DNA of 64,000 nt from Winogradskyella litoriviva (lineage in GTDB: Bacteria > Bacteroidota > Bacteroidia > Flavobacteriales > Flavobacteriaceae): the NCBI RefSeq assembly GCF_013249065.1, contig NZ_JABRWQ010000002.1, positions 310,001 to 374,000 of the forward strand, given 5' to 3'. A program made the translations under genes and the position numbers. The first letter of the stretch is position 1, and the number at the start of each line of letters is the position of its first letter. Below the pieces are notes generated by a model that had not been told where the DNA came from, did not search any database, and saw nothing but the letters and a program-made list of their open reading frames with translations. Of this stretch, positions 18,072-26,252 are shown piece by piece.

Positions 18072-20183
18072 TTATAAAAACCATAAAGCATCTTTGGCAT
18101 CATCTGGAACACCATTATTAAATCGTGGCGCTATTTGTGCTACCATTTCTGGATATTTTATAGTGATTGGGACATTCTGTTGTCGTAGTGATTTCCAATA
18201 CAATCTGCTAAACTGATATACTTGTGTTAATAATTCTAACACGACGTCTGCATCTTCAAAAGCATCTTCATCTGGACTGCTTATTTTAATTTTTATTGGA
18301 AATGGATAGCCATCTGTATCTGCATACCTTTGAGAATTAGGGTAACGTGCATTGTTAAACAGCAAAAATTGGTTTTCGCTTATACGTATGTATGTACCAC
18401 TTACTGGCATTAACTTTTTATTCCAATTGAGGTCGTAAGCAATAATATCTTCTGCTTCTGTTTTATTGATATTTAGAATGTAGAGAGGAATTTTTAACCC
18501 TAATGTATGCATCCCTCTTATAATAGGTTTTAGTTCCTCGTAGCTCATTTCTTTATAGAAGTGAATGACTACTTTATCAGCTTCTGCAACAGATGTAAAA
18601 TCTCTTATGGCTTTACATATACTACCTGCTAACAGGTCTGTTTCGCTTTGGTCAAAATACTCGAACTTTCTAAACAAGCCATTGTTTTGAAAACTAAAGG
18701 CACTTGCTATATAACGTCTGTTTTCGCCTTGATTGGTAAATGCACCAACACCTATTACTAATTCTTTTTTATCGGTTACTGCAAGTTTCCAAGGTGCGCC
18801 ACCTAATTTGGCGTGAATTGCCAATGCCATATTTTGTAATGAGAATTGGAAGTTGTATTGATTCTCGATATTGACCACCATTTTTTCATAATCTACAACC
18901 TGTGTAACAATGCCTTCATTTAGAAAGAGTTCTTTGATTTGAATATATATTTCTCGGTCTTCAGGATTTGGTGTAAACTTATCGAAAGGACTTAAATAAA
19001 ACGCTGCATAACGTACAGTATCGTGGTCGAATGAAAGGTTTTCTAACTTTTCTGTAATTTCTGGAATTGGGTCGCTTTCGTTGGTAAACTCTATAAAATG
19101 CTCTTTAGAAGTTGAAGCCTTAATGTTTACATAAGCCTCAATCCCTTTAAAATATTTTTTATCTGCCGTAACACCAGTTTTAAGGTTGTTGTAAAATGTT
19201 TTAATTGCTTCTTTATGCGAGGTATGGTACACAAAGAAAAACTTAATATTTTGGTTGTTTGGTCGTTTGTATGGGTTAAGGTTATTCATTGCCAATTTAG
19301 GCACTAAATGGGTTTTCTTGTTACCATATTGGTCTTTACCAAACTCTAATAATCCTACTTGTGGGTCAATGTGATTAATACGGTTGAGAGGCACATCAAT
19401 AAATGCATCGTTTTTAAACGGGAAAATGGCTTTAAAATCTTCTGCAAACAAATAATTGGTTGCAAAATTATTAATAAGTGCTACATACTTTTGGTATTTA
19501 TTAGCTGGTCTAATTGGTTCTTCAATAGGTATCTCTAATGCTCTGGCTAATGGTAAACTAAAAATTGGGAATGCTTTATCAAACTCAATAGCATTGAAAT
19601 AATCTTCTTTTTCCTCTGTATCGAGGTTCATTTGATAATTGAAGATAGTTTGTCCATATACGCAACGTTTTATTAACTCTGAATCCTCAATATCCTTAAC
19701 AGACGTTGTAAGGACTTTTGATGTGCCATCGTACGATACAATAAGTTCTGGTAAGTCGGTTAATTTTGCAAATTGTATTTTAAATGAAAACTTATAATAT
19801 AAATTATAATGCTCTGTATTGCCTTTAAGAGAAGGCATCCAAACCTGTACATCACCTACAAAGTTTTTTACAACTACATAGTCTTTTGCTTTAAAATAGC
19901 TTCTTAATTGGTGTTTAAGGAATTGCTTATATATTCTTAATTCTCTACCATCTACTAAATTTAACTTAATGCTTGGTGCATCTGGTATTTCCGTTGTAAA
20001 TGTTGTAAATATTTGGTCTTTGTTAGATAAGTCTGCATCTGGAAACACCTCTTTAATCTGCCTTGAAAATTTAGATTTATGTATAGGATGACTACCTTCA
20101 ATATCTTCTAAAGTTAAATAAATGGTAGGCGCACTATTAGGCCATTTAAAGTTAAGTATGTTGGTTTTTAAGTGTTCTTGCAT
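18072..20183 (-). CDS. Long prokaryotic Argonaute with inactivated PIWI domain
   Basis: 703-residue Argonaute. The MID domain keeps the guide 5'-phosphate residues in the Y-K-Q-K arrangement: Tyr413 and Lys417 (YIQIK), Gln428 (VTQVV) and Lys459 (HAKLGGAPW). PIWI starts at about 470. Where active proteins have Gly-x-Asp, this one reads VIGVGAF, so the first catalytic Asp is Gly480. The third Asp region (VIHFYKEMSYEE, 539-550) also lacks Asp, and the C-terminal ITIKYPEMVA lacks the usual last acid position. It therefore should bind guide and target but not cut, like long-B Argonautes that signal to partner effectors. The N-terminal 400 residues are long enough for N, linker and PAZ or PAZ-like parts. 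It lies in one operon with two HEPN proteins (22 bp after one, 9 bp before the other). Confidence 0.9.
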   Translation of the reverse strand: MQEHLKTNILNFKWPNSAPTIYLTLEDIEGSHPIHKSKFSRQIKEVFPDADLSNKDQIFTTFTTEIPDAPSIKLNLVDGRELRIYKQFLKHQLRSYFKAKDYVVVKNFVGDVQVWMPSLKGNTEHYNLYYKFSFKIQFAKLTDLPELIVSYDGTSKVLTTSVKDIEDSELIKRCVYGQTIFNYQMNLDTEEKEDYFNAIEFDKAFPIFSLPLARALEIPIEEPIRPANKYQKYVALINNFATNYLFAEDFKAIFPFKNDAFIDVPLNRINHIDPQVGLLEFGKDQYGNKKTHLVPKLAMNNLNPYKRPNNQNIKFFFVYHTSHKEAIKTFYNNLKTGVTADKKYFKGIEAYVNIKASTSKEHFIEFTNESDPIPEITEKLENLSFDHDTVRYAAFYLSPFDKFTPNPEDREIYIQIKELFLNEGIVTQVVDYEKMVVNIENQYNFQFSLQNMALAIHAKLGGAPWKLAVTDKKELVIGVGAFTNQGENRRYIASAFSFQNNGLFRKFEYFDQSETDLLAGSICKAIRDFTSVAEADKVVIHFYKEMSYEELKPIIRGMHTLGLKIPLYILNINKTEAEDIIAYDLNWNKKLMPVSGTYIRISENQFLLFNNARYPNSQRYADTDGYPFPIKIKISSPDEDAFEDADVVLELLTQVYQFSRLYWKSLRQQNVPITIKYPEMVAQIAPRFNNGVPDDAKDALWFL

Positions 20184-20205
20184 AAGTAATGAGGTGTTTT
20201 GGGTT

Positions 20206-21456
20206 TTACATATTTGGTGCTTTTTGATTAGTACTTTCTAATAAATCTTTATTTAATAATTTATTTACAGACTGCATATCTTGATATGTAGATTTGGCTC
20301 TACCTATAATCTTTTCAATAATTTTTTCGGAAGCATCCATTTGTTTCATTAGACCAATACCAACTATATAATCCAAGAGAAACGATATATACAATAATTC
20401 AAATTGTGTGAAAATATTGTTTTTTGTTTTAGTACGATGTATTAAATAATCTCGATGACGTACAATTTTTGATACATAAATTTTAATCTCATCTTTAGGT
20501 ATATTAGTTATATCGGCTAATAATTGCTTTTGTTCTAATAAATCTTTGGCAAAAGATGAGTTCTTCATCTTGTTTCCAAATTTCAAACTATAAGCCTCAA
20601 AAGCTGAATAAGAATTTGTAAATCGTCTACTATGACTTGTTTTAACCGAGAGTAAATTTTCGATGATAATATCAGCACAATAACCTATACCTTCATTGTT
20701 ATACCAATGCTTAATTATATTAGATAAATCATCTTTAATAGTATCATAGTCAAGCGCGATAAAACCAGATATGTTTTCCTTGTTGAAATCATCCTTATAA
20801 TATAACGAAGCCCAGTTACCACAACTTAAACATTTGAAATTAAAAGCCTTAAATTGTACAGACTTACCGTATAAAAAATGAAATAATTTTTGAAATGAAT
20901 TATATAAATCTATACTCTCAAGAATACTCAAACTTTTTTCTGATTTAAAATCAACATATCCAACATTGTCCATTCTAAAAAAATCGTGGTTAGAAGTATA
21001 TGATGTTGATTTTGTAATTTTTATAGATAAGTCTTTAGCAATATTCGTATTATGAATTACGTCATCCTCTTTTTCAAGTTTGTCTTCTAAAGAATTATAC
21101 CAATGCATTTTTCTAACCCAACTCACAATTGCTAAATTGTCAATTTGAAATTCATTAATTCTCAAACCTACAGGTTCAATTAAATGATATGCACAAGCAA
21201 AAGTATATTTAGGTTTATAAGTTTTAGTCTCTACTATTCCATTGCTACTGTTTTTAATCTTGCAGTTTACAAAAGTTAAATAGCCTAAACCTGTAAAAAC
21301 TCCATAAATTAACTCTATTTGATAGGCAGGTAATCTTTCTGATAAATTGGTCGTTATGTGTACTTCATCATTAATTAACTCTAATACACAAAAGCATTTA
21401 TCATCCTCTGCAGATTTGAACCATACCTCTCCATAATATTTATTCTCTTTAAACAT
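20206..21456 (-). CDS. ApeA-like HEPN protein
   Basis: 416 residues in two parts. The N-terminal half (YYGEVWFKS, then alternating beta-strand pattern to about residue 200) resembles the ApeA N-terminal domain. The C-terminal half is helical and carries a HEPN R-x4-H motif, RDYLIH (Arg335, His340). A CLSC pair (Cys209, Cys212) lies between them. ApeA is a known single-protein anti-phage factor with a HEPN RNase domain. Here the gene is second in a five-gene operon, 3 bp after an XRE regulator and 22 bp before Argonaute. It may be the effector, or an independent defence protein carried along. The family call rests on overall pattern, and the HEPN motif is directly visible. Confidence 0.75.
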   Translation of the reverse strand: MFKENKYYGEVWFKSAEDDKCFCVLELINDEVHITTNLSERLPAYQIELIYGVFTGLGYLTFVNCKIKNSSNGIVETKTYKPKYTFACAYHLIEPVGLRINEFQIDNLAIVSWVRKMHWYNSLEDKLEKEDDVIHNTNIAKDLSIKITKSTSYTSNHDFFRMDNVGYVDFKSEKSLSILESIDLYNSFQKLFHFLYGKSVQFKAFNFKCLSCGNWASLYYKDDFNKENISGFIALDYDTIKDDLSNIIKHWYNNEGIGYCADIIIENLLSVKTSHSRRFTNSYSAFEAYSLKFGNKMKNSSFAKDLLEQKQLLADITNIPKDEIKIYVSKIVRHRDYLIHRTKTKNNIFTQFELLYISFLLDYIVGIGLMKQMDASEKIIEKIIGRAKSTYQDMQSVNKLLNKDLLESTNQKAPNM

Positions 21457-21459
21457 AAA

Positions 21460-21768
21460 TCACTTTAAATTCTTACCCTTTTTAACAATCTTACTAATTT
21501 TTTCTTCAGCTATTTTGAGGATTTCCGTACGCTCTTTTTCATTTTTTAGCATTAGTACAATTTGTTCCGACATCCATAGCTTAATTAATTCATTCTCGTC
21601 TTCTTTTAATGTTTTAGCAAAAGCGACTACTTGTTCGCGTCTTGCTATACGATTTCCACGTTCTATTTTGCTTAAATAGGCAACATCCATATTTAGGTTT
21701 GCAGCCATTTCTCTTAATAGTAAATTGTGCTTTTCACGCAATGAACGTATATACTCTCCAAACTCCAT
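21460..21768 (-). CDS. XRE-family HTH regulator of the defence operon
   Basis: About 102 residues from ATG 21768. Residues 1-65 form a Cro/C1-type helix-turn-helix (FGEYIRSLREKHNLLLREMA, then AYLSKIERGNR), followed by a basic helical tail ending KKGKNLK. Proteins of this kind precede restriction and defence operons in many Bacteroidota and keep their expression low. An upstream in-frame ATG at 21792 is possible. The later start is chosen because it begins directly at the HTH (MEFGEYIRSL) and leaves the inverted repeat at 21780-21803 as a promoter-proximal operator. The gene ends 3 bp before the ApeA-like gene. Confidence 0.85.
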   Translation of the reverse strand: MEFGEYIRSLREKHNLLLREMAANLNMDVAYLSKIERGNRIARREQVVAFAKTLKEDENELIKLWMSEQIVLMLKNEKERTEILKIAEEKISKIVKKGKNLK

Positions 21769-21779
21769 AATAGAATTAT

Positions 21780-21803
21780 TTAGACTTGTCAAATTTTGTC
21801 TAA
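21780..21803. promoter_or_regulatory. Candidate operator upstream of the XRE regulator
   Basis: TTAGAC (21780-21785) is mirrored by GTCTAA (21798-21803). On the minus strand two GACAA direct repeats, 11 bp apart, lie within the same 24 bp. It sits 12-35 bp before the regulator ATG, the expected place for autorepression. A TTTG in the middle could serve as a -33 element. Confidence 0.55.
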
Positions 21804-21872
21804 TTTAAGAAAAGGAAAGAAAGAAGTAAGAAAAAGATATTAACAGTTATTAACAAGGGAATGAGGAAGTTA

Positions 21873-21912
21873 AGGATTTAAGGAAGTCCTATCAATTTTA
21901 TCCTTAAATCCT
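21873..21912. repeat. 12-bp perfect inverted repeat between element modules
   Basis: AGGATTTAAGGA (21873-21884) and TCCTTAAATCCT (21901-21912) are perfect complements across a 16-nt loop. It lies just after the stop of the DUF3987 gene, in the 156-bp gap before the defence operon. It is probably a transcript end or insulating hairpin. There is no U-run in either direction, so it is not a standard intrinsic terminator. Confidence 0.6.
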
Positions 21913-21924
21913 CAAAATCCTGAA

Positions 21925-23661
21925 TTATGTTTTTGCAGGATTTGTATAATTGTTGTGTGCTTCTCGATGTATTAAACCTGCATCAACAAATTTGGTAATA
22001 TAGCCTTCTGCTGTTTTGTGGGGTATTTTGTTTTTGTCGGCTATATTTAGATAATCTTGTCTTGAAAATTGATGAGGTAACGCATCTAAAAAACGTTCTT
22101 TTCGATTGGCTCGTTTTACTTGCTTTTGTTCCATAGGTAAATCGTTAAAAACCTTACTACTATGCTTTACTAACACGCTAATCATTTCCAATGTGTTTTC
22201 AAAATCTACATCTTCACAATACCTCACTTGGTTGACATCACCATCTTCCATAATTCGAAATACAGAAAATAACATTATAATTCTAAATGCAATTAAGCCT
22301 AAACGCCTTACTGTTGCGATATAATCATCTGGTTGTAAGTTGAGATATTTGGTTTGTAACTTTTCAAAAAACACATTGAATTTTTGTTGTTGCTCTGTTG
22401 TTAGCCTTACTTCAATAGCTGGATTGTTTTTTAAGGTTTTGTATAGCTCAAAAAAATCTTTTCCTAATTGGTCATAGTATTCATCTAAACCATTTGCTGT
22501 GCCTGTTTGAAAAACGTTTTTCCAAGTTGGTTTGATATTCATATAATAAAACATAAAACGACTAAACAACCCATTTTCAGCATTTGGAACCAATGCTTGA
22601 ATTTGCTTTGGTGTACCTGACAATACTGTTGACAAACAAGGTCTTTCAATATCTACATATTCTCTATCTGTTCTTCGATAATAACTAATGGTTTCGTGGT
22701 GGAATGCTTTACGAAAACCATCGGAATAATTACCGTAATCACTTTTAAAGGCTTGTGCTAAAGTATCACCTTCAGTTTCAAAAATTAACCCTCTACCTTC
22801 ATTGTCAGATATTAATTGATAAACACCCGTAACGCTATTGTTGGCAGGAATAAACAACATCCTTTCAGGTGGTTTATTTGGTTTTTCCATTGTTTCACTT
22901 TTACCCTTATTCATATTATAAGTTGCCATTTCAACTTGATGTTGTTGTTTTAGGATTTTGGATTGTTCACGTTGTTGTTTGTGAACAGGATTTACCAAAT
23001 TTTTAATTTGGTTTAATCTTCCTTTTCCTGCTGAAGCTGGTGCTGTAACAAATAAATACAAGTTACTAAATACCTTGCGTTGGTCGTACACACCAAACAA
23101 TTTTGGAAAACAAGCACTAAACGCTGTTAATGCACCCAACAATAAAATATCACGTTCTTCATTACTGCTTGATGGCTGTGTTACTTGTTGTAAAAATGTC
23201 GGAATATTGCTGTAAACTGTTGTTGGTATTGTTGGCAGTGGCTGTTTTACTTCTTCTGACTGTTGCAACACTTCAACAACTTGTTGTTGCTGTTGTGGTT
23301 TAATACCAACTTGATGTAAATGGTGGTATAATGTTGCTATGCTTATACCGTGTCCTTTTGCCTGTAAGCATTTATTATACTGTTCGTCGCATTCTTTATG
23401 GTCGTAGCCAGAATAATTTTTACTTATTCTATGGTAGTAATCACGTCCAGCTTCTCCGTATTCTTCTGAAATAGCAAAACCAATATCACGCCATTTATCA
23501 TAAGTATCTGTAATATCGATACCTGATTGTCCTAATGCGTTGATATATGTTTCAATATCATTTACAACAACCATCGTAGAGTTGTTGTTGATTGGTTTTT
23601 TAGTTACTTCTTTTGGCTCTGGAACAGTTAACCAATCTTTTGGGTTAAATATTTTTGTCAT
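21925..23661 (-). CDS. DUF3987 replication-like ATPase with primase C-terminal domain
   Basis: 578 residues. The N-terminus (about 33-105) matches the primase C-terminal domain type 2 pattern, with DKWRDIGFAISEEYGEAG and GYDHKECDEQYNKC. The DUF3987 region follows, with a P-loop-like segment FVTAPASAGKGR near residue 205. A Gln-rich linker (KPQQQQQVVEVLQQ) separates the two. This protein and the VirE_N protein upstream form a standard pair in Bacteroidota mobile elements, presumably for replication or copy-number support. Start and upstream stop overlap as ATGA (23658-23661). No relaxase gene follows, as one would expect in a mobilisable element. The defence operon comes instead. Confidence 0.87.
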   Translation of the reverse strand: MTKIFNPKDWLTVPEPKEVTKKPINNNSTMVVVNDIETYINALGQSGIDITDTYDKWRDIGFAISEEYGEAGRDYYHRISKNYSGYDHKECDEQYNKCLQAKGHGISIATLYHHLHQVGIKPQQQQQVVEVLQQSEEVKQPLPTIPTTVYSNIPTFLQQVTQPSSSNEERDILLLGALTAFSACFPKLFGVYDQRKVFSNLYLFVTAPASAGKGRLNQIKNLVNPVHKQQREQSKILKQQHQVEMATYNMNKGKSETMEKPNKPPERMLFIPANNSVTGVYQLISDNEGRGLIFETEGDTLAQAFKSDYGNYSDGFRKAFHHETISYYRRTDREYVDIERPCLSTVLSGTPKQIQALVPNAENGLFSRFMFYYMNIKPTWKNVFQTGTANGLDEYYDQLGKDFFELYKTLKNNPAIEVRLTTEQQQKFNVFFEKLQTKYLNLQPDDYIATVRRLGLIAFRIIMLFSVFRIMEDGDVNQVRYCEDVDFENTLEMISVLVKHSSKVFNDLPMEQKQVKRANRKERFLDALPHQFSRQDYLNIADKNKIPHKTAEGYITKFVDAGLIHREAHNNYTNPAKT

Positions 23662-24566
23662 AACTTTTGATGTCTTTTATGTAGGAATGCCAATGGATCG
23701 TGGGATAAAAAACACGCTCTGGAAATGTCTTTACCTGATTGGTCAACCTCTATGTTATATGTATGTTTTATATAATTGGCCACCGCAATAAAATATTCAT
23801 TGTGTGACACTTTGGATAAATCGATTCTAATTATCCATTTTAAGCCTTCTCCTGAAGGTGATGTAAACAGCAATTCGGTTTCGAAATATTCATCGTTTAA
23901 TAATTGTTGTTTTAGTTCTTCAAGATTTTCTAAATGGTCAAAATCGATTGTCAGTAATGATGAATGCTCAATTAAACTATCATCATTTCGTTTAGAAAAC
24001 ACACCTGAAAATGTTACATAATCAAAATGATTTGCTTTAAATTTTCGTGCTTCTTTTGGGTCTTTAATCGCTCTGAATTGTTCTGTGATACTTTTATACT
24101 TATCGCTTGTAATACGCTCAAATATTTGATGTAATCTTACTTTTTGATTTGGAAATACATTTCTAATTGGTGCTTTATAAAAACTGCTGTAAGCATACCA
24201 AGTATCATCGGGATCATCTAACCAAGACAATTCATTTTCTTTTTTAACTTCAAGATTTAGATGTAATTCAGTGTTGATTTTAAGTAATAATTCTTCATCA
24301 TCTACGAGTTTAAAATGATAGGATGCAAAATCAAAAACATCACCTTTAAAATCGGTTAGTTCTGTATCATAATGTATTGCTTTATTTTCAACAACATTAA
24401 TTTGTAATGTTGATTTACCACCGTTAAAAGGGTTACGGGTTACCCCGCAGTCCCTTCCTTTTAAGGAAAGGACTGTTGTTTCAGAATAATACTGTCTTAA
24501 TACATACGCATAGATATTTAAACCGTAATGCGTTTTCTTCAAGATATTTTCTCTACTTATTACCAT
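23658..24566 (-). CDS. VirE N-terminal / BT4734-like primase-type protein
   Basis: 302 residues. The first part (about 40-100) resembles a CHC2/toprim-associated fold with FNGGKSTLQI. The second part is the VirE_N/BT4734 domain, with SGVFSKRNDDSLIEHSS, the acidic LLTIDFDHL and SPSGEGLKWI patterns typical of archaeo-eukaryotic-primase-related proteins. It likely acts with the DUF3987 protein in element replication. Despite the name, nothing here indicates type IV secretion. The gene overlaps the upstream HTH gene by 14 bp and the downstream gene by 4 bp, so the module is co-translated. Confidence 0.85.
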   Translation of the reverse strand: MVISRENILKKTHYGLNIYAYVLRQYYSETTVLSLKGRDCGVTRNPFNGGKSTLQINVVENKAIHYDTELTDFKGDVFDFASYHFKLVDDEELLLKINTELHLNLEVKKENELSWLDDPDDTWYAYSSFYKAPIRNVFPNQKVRLHQIFERITSDKYKSITEQFRAIKDPKEARKFKANHFDYVTFSGVFSKRNDDSLIEHSSLLTIDFDHLENLEELKQQLLNDEYFETELLFTSPSGEGLKWIIRIDLSKVSHNEYFIAVANYIKHTYNIEVDQSGKDISRACFLSHDPLAFLHKRHQKL

Positions 24567-24849
24567 CGCATTTGAAATTTGGGTTATAATAATTGCTCTG
24601 TAATAGTTCCTCTATATCAGATACCTTGTAATAAAATTTACCTTGTATCTTGCTATATGGAAGCGTACCATTTGAACGGAATGTTTGTAGTGTGCGTTGG
24701 CTAATATGTAGCGTTTGCAATACGTCCTGATTGTCAATCCACGTATCTTTTAAGCACTCTGCTCTCGTTGCTCTTATTAATTCGATACGTGCTTTTATGT
24801 CCTTAATCTCTTGTGAGAGTGCCAAGAGTAAATCGATTATTTCAGTCAT
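24553..24849 (-). CDS. Excisionase-like HTH protein (second of pair)
   Basis: 98 residues. A short coiled helix (about 1-35) is followed by a MerR-like/HTH_17 domain: DNQDVLQTLHISQRTLQTFR, then GTLPYSKIQGKFYY, the usual wing. Such proteins direct excision or regulate element genes. It overlaps the preceding HTH gene as ATGA (24846-24849) and the following VirE_N gene by 14 bp. Confidence 0.85.
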   Translation of the reverse strand: MTEIIDLLLALSQEIKDIKARIELIRATRAECLKDTWIDNQDVLQTLHISQRTLQTFRSNGTLPYSKIQGKFYYKVSDIEELLQSNYYNPNFKCDGNK

Positions 24850-25148
24850 AACTTTACCTTTCCTTTTTTGATTAGGTAATCGGCAGCTTGCTGTTCGATT
24901 TCATCTTGGGAATCCATACGGTTACGTAGTAACCATTGGTCTAACTCCTGACGTTGGAAATAGATTTTTTTTCCATTCGGTTTATAATGTGGAATGGCTC
25001 CCGTACTTGTAAGTTTATACAAGTGCGATTGTGATAGTTCTAAATACTTGCAAGTTTCATTGAAGTTCAATACTTGCTTTTGCATTGTTTGTTGCTCTAA
25101 TAAGAGTTTTTCAATGCGGTCTAACTTTTCGATGATATTTGTGTCCAT
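24846..25148 (-). CDS. Excisionase-like HTH protein (first of pair)
   Basis: 100 residues with an HTH_17 domain (about 27-75): NFNETCKYLELSQSHLYKLT and GAIPHYKPNGKKIYF. This is the standard partner of a tyrosine integrase in Bacteroidota elements, probably the recombination directionality factor or a regulator. The 156-bp gap upstream holds several small hairpins, including the one at 25272-25302, so this gene likely starts a separate transcript. Confidence 0.85.
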   Translation of the reverse strand: MDTNIIEKLDRIEKLLLEQQTMQKQVLNFNETCKYLELSQSHLYKLTSTGAIPHYKPNGKKIYFQRQELDQWLLRNRMDSQDEIEQQAADYLIKKGKVKL

Positions 25149-25271
25149 CGTTTATTTTGTTTTAAATAAATGAGGACATCTGGCCAAATGTCATTCTTGG
25201 TTTTCAAGAACAGGACAAAGGTTTAAAATTGGCTTTCCTATTTTAGTAAGAGTGTAAAGCAAGGGTAAGAC

Positions 25272-25302
25272 AACAGTAAGGTTTCTTACTATTCTTACTG
25301 TT
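25272..25302 (-). terminator. Hairpin after the 315-aa element gene
   Basis: AACAGTAAG (25272-25280) and CTTACTGTT (25294-25302) are perfect complements across 13 nt, starting 3 bp after the stop of the 25305-26252 gene. The U-run needed for minus-strand termination is weak, while a T-run follows on the plus strand. A transcript-end hairpin is the best reading. Confidence 0.45.
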
Positions 25303-25304
25303 TT

Positions 25305-26252
25305 TTATTGCAGTTGTTGGATGATTTTATCTATTTCTTCCTTTTCTTTTGGGTTGTGAACTTTGTTTTTGTGAAGATTATTTGCTCTTAAAGGTGTATC
25401 TGTTTTAGTTCTAAATTTACCAGAGCGTTCAATTGAAGTAGGATTGAAACTATTAAAAAATGGTTTTAGCTTTTTTACCACGTAACTAAACTGTGTGGTT
25501 TCGCATTGAAGATAAATTTGAAAATCTACTACTGTAAAATCTTTAGATAATAATAGTTCTTGAAATTGCTCAACAGTTGAACGATTATCTAACAAATCAA
25601 TTTTTAGGTTTAATTGCTTTAGTACAGTTAATAAGGTTGAGGTGTCTTTGCTTTTATAACCGAAAGAGGTTTTTGGTTTTGCTGTAACTCTCGGTTCTTT
25701 TTTAGTAACTGTTTTTTTTGTGTTCGCTTTTTCTATCTGATTAATATCAAACGTTGTGTCATTAAAATATTTTTCAGCTATTTCTAAAATTGTGAATTTT
25801 GAATCTTCTGAAAACTGACCATATTGTTCTTGCAGTTCAGCATATAATCGGATTACAGATACTTTTAAGTAGTTGATGATATAATTGTCGTCAATATTAA
25901 AATCTGCTGTTATCGCTCTATTATTTATATAATTTGCGATGTCATTTAAGTACTTATCAAACTTGTTAAGCAGAATAGTAAAACTGTATTTATTTTCTGG
26001 AACTGTAGCATTTTCAGGAAATTCCTTTACAAATGATACTACTGTCTTTTCTGTTTCATTAAATATCAGCTTTTGGTAGTATTCTTTTTTAGCATTTAAA
26101 GGCTTTTTAAAGTTTACTTTAAAAACCGCATTATTAGCTTTTGGATTCAATTTGAAATCAGACAATAAGTGCTTAAAATCCTTTTCCTTTCTATTATCTC
26201 TATGTAGGCCATTGGTTATATAAACTAAACTTGAAAACATACTTCCTTTCAT
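25305..26252 (-). CDS. Unknown protein linked to the integrase
   Basis: 315 residues, not assigned to a named domain. It is soluble, helical and Lys-rich, with a Lys/Thr linker (TKKTVTKKEPRVTAKPKTS) near 185-203 separating an N-terminal and a C-terminal half, and a basic C-terminus. Its ATG overlaps the integrase stop by one base (TAATG at 26250-26254), so the two are translationally coupled. In Bacteroidota islands an unassigned protein often follows the integrase in this position. A role in integration or element control is only inferred from that. Confidence 0.75.
   Translation of the reverse strand: MKGSMFSSLVYITNGLHRDNRKEKDFKHLLSDFKLNPKANNAVFKVNFKKPLNAKKEYYQKLIFNETEKTVVSFVKEFPENATVPENKYSFTILLNKFDKYLNDIANYINNRAITADFNIDDNYIINYLKVSVIRLYAELQEQYGQFSEDSKFTILEIAEKYFNDTTFDINQIEKANTKKTVTKKEPRVTAKPKTSFGYKSKDTSTLLTVLKQLNLKIDLLDNRSTVEQFQELLLSKDFTVVDFQIYLQCETTQFSYVVKKLKPFFNSFNPTSIERSGKFRTKTDTPLRANNLHKNKVHNPKEKEEIDKIIQQLQ

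Noticed and set aside
18072..20183. Argonaute as an active DNA- or RNA-slicing enzyme
   Set aside because: The first and third catalytic Asp positions are replaced (Gly480; no Asp in VIHFYKEMSYEE), so cutting is unlikely.
23658..24566. VirE_N name as evidence for a type IV secretion system
   Set aside because: The domain is primase-related in Bacteroidota elements. No VirB/Tra, coupling or relaxase gene is visible.
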